From Pseudopithomyces maydicus (taxonomy: Eukaryota > Ascomycota > Dothideomycetes > Pleosporales > Didymosphaeriaceae), in the NCBI GenBank assembly GCA_026873275.1, contig JANTUC010000015.1, positions 806,001-870,000 of the forward strand: 64,000 nt of DNA, written 5' to 3'. Shown here piece by piece: positions 57,301 through 64,000 of the stretch; position 1 is the first letter of the stretch; each line of letters starts with the position of its first letter. The notes under the pieces are model-generated. The model had not been told where the DNA came from. It did not search any database and saw only the letters and a list, made by a program, of their open reading frames with translations. The translations under genes were made by a program, and so were the position numbers.

Positions 57301-57789
57301 TTCGGCACGGGACGACGGATGCGTAAATGGAACTGGGCGCTCAGGAGTCGTCATGGATGCGGTGGTTCTCCGCGGAGGACTTGGATCGGGGGTGGGAGGG
57401 CTGCGCTGGTTGACAGGGGTACTTAGAGTCGACTTGCGTGATGTCAGCGATGTTACAACGCTATCCGCATGGGACGGAGGGCTGTAGTCGGATGTCGGCA
57501 AGCCGTCTTGGGAGTTGGAAGGCGGCGTTGGGGGAAGCCCGCTGTCGGCCGCAGTCATAGCTGGAATGGTCTCTGAAGGTGAAGGTGTGGGAAGCTCGCT
57601 GCTGGCCAGCGTATCTGTCTCATCGTCTCGCCACAGAGGTGCTTCTTTGGAGGCCGCAGGTTCGTACCTACGATAGCTATCGCTCCGGCGCGGAAGCGGT
57701 TTGTGGGAACGAAGGTTGGGCGATGTGGAGAAGGATGATTCCAGCAATGCGTATACGTCCGAGGGCGAATCAGGCATGGTCGGTCGCAA
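54385..57789 (-). CDS. Large Ser/Pro-rich, mostly disordered protein
   Basis: Single exon of 1134 codons; the second Met (MPDSPSDVYALLESSFS) five codons in may be the real start. Most of the protein is low-complexity Ser/Pro/Thr/Arg (PPTPPSNSQDGLPTSDYSPP; RRTTASMTTPERPVPF). Segments that look conserved: ASKYSPHTPSIENFAKSIGW around residue 300, VPLHRLIHKRASISDRWKRL near residue 405, SLHPFWRPRGFWDGFEDSDS near 930, and the C-terminal WRQGRRIPGFKGVQVQYIGL then SGVKQRFREKRAERRRE. The WRP and FKGVQVQY regions feel like fungal signature motifs (recalled, not searched). Many RxxS sites suggest phosphorylation. No catalytic domain; function unknown. Confidence 0.85.
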   Translation of the reverse strand: MRPTMPDSPSDVYALLESSFSTSPNLRSHKPLPRRSDSYRRYEPAASKEAPLWRDDETDTLASSELPTPSPSETIPAMTAADSGLPPTPPSNSQDGLPTSDYSPPSHADSVVTSLTSRKSTLSTPVNQRSPPTPDPSPPRRTTASMTTPERPVPFTHPSSRAESFTTAREEPSSSELSSRSSTPTGARLSVVEEDRGLGLAFENEEDDITPRNTVIEAPLDDGPEGTERELGGNGNLRPENIPNREYDTNLMRNVTVRRRKPSPRKEQVALRPASPEPSTATLSTPRRTSSLRERVEASKYSPHTPSIENFAKSIGWPTEASSALGTDNDQKRFSSASMSSTVVEATVVLTPPQRRRTLRHSGKNLAYRIGKEPESPMEHEATIISRTPIRSEDVPLHRLIHKRASISDRWKRLSVDSSTMGDRTASPASLRQRAEESAAVTLAHQRSIKSVLQPAADIMSRSNSVTRNQPTRNSHKRIVSAPEAAGRLRTPSISHSVVDVSPPESPSPKRERKTSSRLAYVEAASSSSPVSDVHNLLLPKLISREPEALDTTPNTNKLLPEIPPDSFSIQSPETITMDEYEVHDPDQQDARPPSAMLDRVRHLLIVNESPTPNLVGSPQTQEPLHARASSTDTGPTVRRGSVSTRGRSEERRRSSISQDRTSRSPRETILRSSLDGVHNEEFARSSHEWHSFQTDENGRVSFDRSTIRTDEHAMARHLFSQTTPFSQFSDTPIEVSEATAVSIYPHNNNSLLVVQQGARASLQPQDQLVASDVRYATPNIEEIEEPSTPPFVDAVESPDTELQKPTFTIEPSTPPMQIDLPTFGGAVDSPLKNPRKPPEPPVIKFIPPTPAEELERQLVATVPGPPKRSDSHPQRRLSLKQRARRYSDNLISPFLARASSMRGRSASVSHHGHGQPQIPSVNDEDGSLHPFWRPRGFWDGFEDSDSDSETDVLPAGGDTSDIEDDDSEPPSPRRLGVLGRRLTNGFKTHNSFHIGNSLGVERSGTNKRKPHINFPPRGISARTTKREAPKIIIQPPTMSFRRTHSARILKRPSRASLASSSTFERPRRRPTRETWRQGRRIPGFKGVQVQYIGLSGVKQRFREKRAERRREALRKSIGGRWYVEPGTPGGAIA

Positions 57790-58663
57790 GCAGCGTCTCG
57801 TGAGAGCGCTGCTGATTAGACGTCGGACTGAATGGTGGCCAACCCTCTTGTGTTCAGCGCCATCACCGGCAGGCGCAAGGACGATGGGTTGCGTTCATGC
57901 GCTTTCGAGCTTGGAGGAGCGGGCGGACGTGGTGCGGCTGAGGCGCAACGGAGAACGGGCTTGCAGTGGGCGTGGGCGGCGGCGGCGGCGATGCTGGTAT
58001 CCGTGGGCTGATGCCGGGCACGTCGAGGGCGAGGGCGAGGGCGATGGCTGGCGATGGCAAGACGTGTAGAGTCGTCGCGTAGGTATCCGGATCCCCGCAA
58101 GGTTGGGGCTCGTTTGATGGCAGAGGGAATGTACGTCGCAGGTAGGAAGGAAGGAAGGAAGGTGGGAGGCCGGTCGCGCTTGCGCAATGCGGCAGGGAGG
58201 ACGTTGTCCAATCACAGTTGCAACACCGTGCGTGGGTGGTTCTTCTGCGCGTACAGCAGCATGGAAGATGACGACGAAAACTGCGCAGGGACGATGGGAG
58301 CTGTGGGTGTGTGGGATTGCTGGCTTCGGCTGCGCTTCCAAGCTCGAAGCTGGTTGGCGTTGGTCAACGTCATGCACCGACAGCCTGCCGAGTGAGCGCG
58401 CGCTGCTAAAACCCCCCCAAAGAGCCCCTCTCCATGCAAGACCAATGTGATGATGGTGCATATGGCGACGGTCATGTGCTCGATTGTGCTACTACATTCA
58501 CCCCCGCCCAATTTGGATGCGGGTTCGTTTGATTTACAAACTGTCTCGAGCGGTTCGCGCCCGGCCACGGAAAGCTCAGGTAGATAGCCGTGGACGTAGC
58601 GCAAGTCAGAGTGACGATTCGATCTGATCCAGTGTCTCCATATAGCAACAAGTCCTGGGCGAC

Positions 58664-58855
58664 TTGCCATGGTCACACACACATGCTCTAGAAGACACTA
58701 CTGCACCTACGGCTCGATCTTACAACACAGTGTTGAATCCGTGGAACTGTGATGGCACCGTAGCTGGTACGACCCACTGCAGCAACTCGGTTCCTCTTAG
58801 TCGCCAGCAGTGCGATTATTTTTGTAGAGACATCAAAGGCTGCAGCGACGACTGA
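58664..58855 (+). CDS. Small cysteine-rich ORF, possibly one exon of a secreted protein
   Basis: A 63-codon frame whose second half has regularly spaced cysteines: NCDGTVAGTTHC, then QQCDYFCRDIKGC (spacing 9, 10, 3, 5). The ORF start (PWSHTHALEDTTAP) is not a signal peptide. A possible acceptor (ATGCTCTAG at about 58692) would let an upstream exon supply one, but I did not find it. It could be chance; the cysteine spacing is the only argument. Confidence 0.25.
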   Translation: MPWSHTHALEDTTAPTARSYNTVLNPWNCDGTVAGTTHCSNSVPLSRQQCDYFCRDIKGCSDD

Positions 58856-60394
58856 AACGCGCCGCCTATTTCTTTACTTACAGCGTCCCCCGCCGGGAGT
58901 GTCCGCACGTGGCATTCCGGGACTCTGGCGCGTACCCGTGGGGCGGAATTGAATATCTACGTACCGATTGATCTGTACGTGTGTTTGGTGCTCTTTGGGT
59001 TCACGAGTCACAGGGCTAGGTGCTGGAGGCGTCGGACGGCATCCTGAGGCGGTAGACAGGCCAGCGAGTACTGAGACGCACAAGAGCCCCCGTGAGTCCG
59101 GCCGCAGTGCGCTGAAAACGACGAGCTGCCACGGCACGGTGGCTAACGCTGGCGGGCTAGCTGGATCGCTAAGAGTGCGGAAGACGGATCGACTGCAGTT
59201 CGCAATTCCCGCCGTCTCCGCCGTTGGAGATGATGAATGGCACGTTTGATTGCTAGGCGGCGATTTTCCCATCTATCGACATGTTCGGAAGGGCTCGTAC
59301 ATGGCAGCGAAGGTAAGCGCGGCAAGAGTCTGGCCGTGGCCGTGGCCGTGCTGCTCTGCTATCGAAAGGCTCAGGTGCGGGCGACGGATTGGGCTCTTGG
59401 CCCCAAATGCTCTTATCTAAGATGGTCGGCTGGATTGATATGCAGCGTGCTATCCAGCAACGAGACTGGCAGCAGACGGACCGCAGACGACGCGCAACGG
59501 GCTTTCCCAGGCCTTTCCAGACTTGCCAGACTTGCCAGACTCGCCAGGCACACGCGGCGCCAGGCACGAGCGAATGAAAGGGAGGTCGGGCAGGCACGTC
59601 ATCATCTCAGCTGGAACAGACGGCGTGGGGCACGGCCAGGATGGGGGTGCACAGCTCGCGTGGACGGTGTGGTGGCTTTACGCCAGCTCAGCGGGAAGAC
59701 CCTTTCTCCATAGTTTCCAAAATACTACATCTGAGGCCCTCGAGTCATGGCAAGGCTTGAAACACGCAGCGACGTTGCACGCTGGCGGACCATGATGTGT
59801 TCTGGCGGGCTCCAGCGTTGGCCCCCTGCGTGGTGGCGGGGTCGTGAAGGCCAGGGCGATAACAGGTGCAAACGACACGGTGCCTGTCCGCCTGTCCGCC
59901 TGTCCGCTGCCTGTCTCCCCTCTGCTAGCGACGGAAGCCAGCTACCTCCTCACCGTGACAAGCCTGGTGAGACGACGCTGGTCCGCTGGCTCCTGGCTCC
60001 ACTGGCTAGTCTCGCACCTCTGTCTCCACCTCCATAGCCATAGTCGGGGCGCATCGCTAGTACCGGTAAGTATCTATAGCTGGGTAGTAGTAGTACTACC
60101 TTCCTCTGCATCCCTGGCAACCCGCTGTTGACCTCACACCTTCCTGCCAGCGGCACAGCACACACACACACACGCACGCAGCACACAGCACACCCACTGC
60201 ACGCTGCCTGCTACACACCGCCCACTGCCACACCCCCCACGGCACTGATTGGCCCACGCCTGCGTTTCAGAGTGATGCGCTCCCGCCGTTAGAGACAACC
60301 CTCCACCACCCCTCCTGCAGCCAGCGCCCGGCCAGCCTCGACGTCGCGTGCCCAATTCCCACCACCAACACCCGTACAGGGGCACATTGTAGAG

Positions 60395-60466
60395 ACCGCT
60401 GTACCGCTGTACCACTGCACCACTGCACCACTGCACCGCTGCACCGCTGCACCGCTGCACCACTCC
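60395..60466 (+). repeat. 8-bp tandem repeat (ACCRCTGY) in the 5' UTR
   Basis: Nine tandem units of eight bases, alternating ACCGCTGT, ACCACTGC and ACCGCTGC, ending 16 bases before the start codon at 60483. Unit variants occur in blocks (2, 3, 3), which suggests stepwise duplication. Confidence 0.9.
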
Positions 60467-60482
60467 CGTACCCGTCCTCGCA

Positions 60483-63400
60483 ATGGTCGACGCATTCAAG
60501 GGCAGGTGGAAGGCCAAGCTGTTCAAAGACCACAACGCTCCCGACTCTCCCCCAGAAGACCCCAAGCCCAAGACCCAGAAGTCGTTCAAGCTGAATGACG
60601 ATGTCAACGAGTATGCTCTCCGCCTGCGAATCCTCGCACTCTGCTGATTACCCGCCCGCAGCTTCCTCAAGCCCTCCACCGAGCGCGCACAAGCCCACAA
60701 AGAGGCCGCTGCCGCTGCCTTCCTCTCCACCCGGCCCAAGATCGACGTTGTCAGCGCACAACGGTGGCCTACCTCGAGTGAGGTCATCGGCAGCGCAGGC
60801 GGACTGAATGGCGGTCTGAAGAAGGGCACACGCAAGAAGGGCCTCACTGTTTCCTTCGTGCGCACCCAACCCATTGTCATCGGCGAAGGCGGCGACGAGT
60901 GCGAGGAGCCGTCCATCGAAGTATACAACCGTAGGAAATCACACAGTGTGTCCGACGTGGACAAGTTGGCGGCGCAGACACATCAGGACGACATTGCGCT
61001 CGGCACACGCAGCCCCAAGTTCAATGCTCTCGACAGCCAGAATGCGCAGGCTGCCCAGAGAGGCATCGTTACCAGGACACTGACCAGTGGCGGAGAGCTT
61101 TCCCCGCCCTTGCGACAGAAGCTAGAAGTGGGCAGCATCAACACCCACGCTAGTCCGCCACCAGAGCCGCCGAAAGGACTGGGATCGATGGGTCTGGGGC
61201 AGCGGCCGAAACCCCTGACGAGAGCGCCCACCGGATTTGATCTCGATGAAGTCGAAAGTCAGCCTGACGTTCTTAGGCGGCCGAGTGTGGACTCAGCATC
61301 ATCATACTCGTTTGATGGCTCAGAAAACCTATCGCCCGCGCTTTCGAAAAAGGCCACCAACGATCTGCCACCCATGCGCGAAGAAGAGGAGGAGGATTTC
61401 AATCCAAAACCGCTTTCGCGAACACAGACTGGATGGAGCGAGCACGCTGGAGACTCGGACAATGAGACCGTCCCCACCGTGCCACGACTGCCAGAGTTGA
61501 AAAAGGCTGAATTGGACTCCCCACTAGATGCAAAAGCATTGCTTGCTGAGCGCTTTTTGCAAAGCGAGCCCTCCGACGCGAATTCCATTTCGGCAAAAGT
61601 GATCCACAAGATGCGAGCGGACGAGGGTAAAGCCCTACACGAGGCGGCACAGAGAGCGGCCGAAGGATCGAAGCGCGACTCGGGTTCTAGTACAAGCTCG
61701 AATCAGCCCGGTTCCTTGCAATCCAGTGGTTTCCACGTGGGGACACCTCCCACTACGTTTACTACGCTTGCCGGCAAGACACCGCCACGTTTCGCTACTC
61801 GTGAGCCAATACCACCGGCAGAATCACCTCAGCGTGCATGGGATGCAGAAGACCCCCACAGATCAAGGGCCCGCGGACCATCTCCAAAGCGGAGACCGAT
61901 GCCTCCAGGAACCTTCCCACTTGACACGGATCCTCGACCGTCCTCTTCGTCTTCTGGGTATACCATGCCTTCAGCTGCATCACGGACACGCATCTCGCCG
62001 CATGAACCTAGTTCCGCTGCAACCTCCATGTCCATACAACAAACCCCGTCTACACTTGAGAAACAACCATTCTCTGCTTTAAGTCAATCCTCCATAGCAC
62101 CAACACCTCCACAGTACGAGCGGCAAACCTTCAAGTCATCTCCCCAGGCGGAACAACCACCCGCGCCGCCACCACATCGTGAAATGCCGCCTCCAGCAGC
62201 TGCCCCTTCTGCCAATCAGGTTCCACTTCGACCACGTCAAGATACGGCCATGTCGTCATCGTTGGCTCGTTCGGATACCAAAGTTCAAGCCGAGGGCGCA
62301 CTTCTGGACTTTGGTGAGCGAGTGGAACATATGCGTGGTGTTTTCCAATTGATGGCACAATTGAACGGCCAAATATACGATCATTCGCCTGTTGTATGGC
62401 TACGTGTTGCTAGCTGGTGGTTTTTAAAAGGACGCGCTGCAATGGAAACAGCCATCAGGACGCGACCAAAGACCCCAGAGCCCCAGCCGGAGCGTCTCGT
62501 TCAGGCACACGTGGATCTTGCTAAAACATGGTGGATACTCACAGAGGTCTTCAGCAATCACCCAAAACTGCCAAAGTATGGTGACCAGCAGATGGCATCT
62601 CAAGCAAAGGCGGCTAGAGACGCTGGAGATGAGCCTAACGCAGAAGCCTATGAGGCCCATGACTCCATTCTCTCATCTTTAAAGTTGCTGCTGGGTTCCA
62701 TGAAGAGGCACCAGAGCATGCCACCCACTCAAGCGTTGATACAGGGACAGCAGCAAGATATCTGGCAAACTTATCCCAAATTCGCTCCAGATGCTGCGAG
62801 CGTTCTCTCTGCTGCTTCTGCCAAGCTGATCGTGACAGAAGGTGACAAAAAACGTACAAACCCAAGGAAATTCATGCCCGTATCGGATACAAAGGAAGAC
62901 TTTTGTTACTTCAGAATGTTCGCGCAGGTTTCCATGTCGACGGACGACCTCAGCACTGATCGTGAATCTTTTCCCGTAGTAATCTCAGTGCTGAGATGCC
63001 GGGAGAACTTTAACGTCAAGCTAGCCATCTCCAGTCAATCCGATCTTGTCAACATCATGGTTGGACCATCCACGGATCTCGGCGCAACTTGGAGAGACGT
63101 CGCGTGGAGAGCAAAGAGTCATGGTTTTGCTCTTCAGTTACGTCATGGATTTGTCCTAAACGTGGAATTGGTTGATTCAGACTTCCGAAGTTTGTGGAAC
63201 ATTGTCGACCATACCAACCGTGTTGAGAGCGCTCTTCGAGAACGAAGTGATGAGAGAATGGCATGCGTGATGATGCTCCGGGAAGGGATATACAAAGACC
63301 CAACCAATCCGAGCGTATTTCCTGCTGAACCGGTCAAAGGTAGCAAGTTGCATCTATTCGAGAAGTTCGAATTAAGCAGCGAGGGCACAGGCAAGAGGAA

Positions 63401-64000
63401 GTTACATCGTGGTTATCGAATGGTCATGGTCACGCACCCTAGAAATCGTACAGTAGGATTCGTCACCCACGAAGCAGGCACAAAGCAAGAACCACTTAAT
63501 TTCGCGTATACGACTGAGCCTGACCAACAACCATCTATGGTACTCCGGTTCCGAGAAGAGATGCCAGATAAAAGACTCAAGATTTGCACTATGCGTTTAG
63601 TATTCGGCGATAGCAAAGAGCGTAATCATATCTTCGGGCTCCTTACGTCCTTGAATATTGGAGAAGAAGAAAAAGAATTCGCCAAGGTTCCATTGAAAGC
63701 TTACAACATCGAGAGTGCTGATCCAGCGGAGGGTTTCAGTCAAAGCGGGAGTAATGTGCTGAAATCACTGCAATGGGTAGAGGCGAAGGCTATGAACCAA
63801 GATCCTGATGTTGTTGGTCTGGAATCCGCACCCACCGTCATGAGTGAAAGCTTGAGAATACTCGTTAGACACAGCGCCGGTGTCTTCTCAGACCGTATGA
63901 ATCTTGGTAAGTTGCAACGGGAGCATTTCATGTGTTACTCTGCTGACAATGGTAGATACCGGAGAGTTGCTCGTTCGGTTACCGATTTCTGGCGCGCCCG
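60483..64000 (+). CDS. Large conserved-looking protein, 3' end beyond the right edge
   Basis: Exon 1 60483-60610, exon 2 60662-63906, exon 3 from 63956 to the edge; introns of 51 and 49 nt keep the phase. More than 1120 residues are visible. It starts VDAFKGRWKAKLFKDHNAPD. The next 560 residues are Ser/Pro-rich and largely disordered. From about residue 600 the protein becomes folded: DFGERVEHMRGVFQLMAQLN, WLRVASWWFLKGRAAMETAI, QAHVDLAKTWWILTEVFSNH. A mixed alpha/beta region follows (DFCYFRMFAQVSMSTDDLST; GPSTDLGATWRDVAWRAKSH) that could include a PH-like fold. I do not recognise the family. The frame is open throughout exon 2, and the Trp-rich middle region argues for a real conserved domain. 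Confidence 0.88.

Larger units (their letters stand above)
57790..60482. other. Long GC-rich divergent promoter region
   Basis: About 2.7 kb between two large divergent genes. It contains several short tandem repeats: GGAA (58146-58162), TTGCCAGAC (about 59520-59545), GCCTGTCC (59881-59905) and CA-rich sequence (60158-60200). ORFs here are overlapping GC-driven frames, apart from a small cysteine-rich one listed separately. Confidence 0.45.

Overview
The window looks like nuclear DNA of a filamentous ascomycete, most likely a Dothideomycete of the Pleosporales type (inferred from gene families and gene structure; no marker gene confirms it). Genes are split by short introns, typically 48 to 110 nt, with GT-AG ends and CTAAC/CTGAC-like branch sites. 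Most gene models below were rebuilt by hand by joining open frames across such introns. The protein set is typically fungal: sugar and purine permeases, a TDT anion transporter, a fungal rhodopsin-like membrane protein, GMC and BBE flavoenzymes, SANT/Myb proteins and Doa1.

Layout. 1-4.1 kb: a TauD/TfdA dioxygenase cut by the left edge and a sugar transporter, both on the minus strand. 5.4-8.8 kb: a small STAND-N-like/ankyrin protein (+) and a coiled-coil protein with a Cys/His-rich tail (-). 9.4-16.3 kb: a transport and redox block with an NCS1 permease (-), a TDT transporter (+), an OsmC protein (-) and an FMN 2-hydroxyacid oxidase ending in the peroxisomal signal SRL (+). 17.4-22.2 kb: two small unknown proteins and a BTB/POZ protein. 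23.8-26.2 kb: Doa1/Ufd3/PLAA. 27.4-27.9 kb: a small conserved-looking unknown. 29.1-35.9 kb: a secreted GMC oxidoreductase, a rhodopsin-domain membrane protein and a secreted BBE-type FAD oxidase, which could form a small accessory oxidative cluster. 35.9-41.3 kb: gene-poor. 41.3-49.7 kb: three SANT/Myb genes separated by long GC-rich spacers. 49.7-54.4 kb: gene desert, AT-rich in its second half. 54.4-57.8 kb: a 1134-residue Ser/Pro-rich protein. 60.5 kb to the end: a large unknown protein cut by the right edge.

The most striking feature is a eukaryotic TPP (thiamine pyrophosphate) riboswitch at about 11049-11182 on the minus strand. It sits inside a candidate 5'-UTR intron directly upstream of the NCS1 permease. 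Stems P1 to P5 and the conserved TPP-binding core can all be read from the sequence. A GTATGT splice donor falls in the apical loop of the extended P3 arm, and two short upstream ORFs begin in P1. This suggests that the permease is a thiamine or thiamine-precursor transporter under riboswitch-controlled splicing, not an ordinary purine-cytosine permease.

Other points: a two-codon first exon next to a repeat-rich intron in one SANT gene; an unusually long 379-nt intron in the BTB gene; an 8-bp tandem repeat ending 16 nt before the start codon of the right-edge gene; and two exon-like fragments (38.9 and 58.7 kb) that I could not join to genes.
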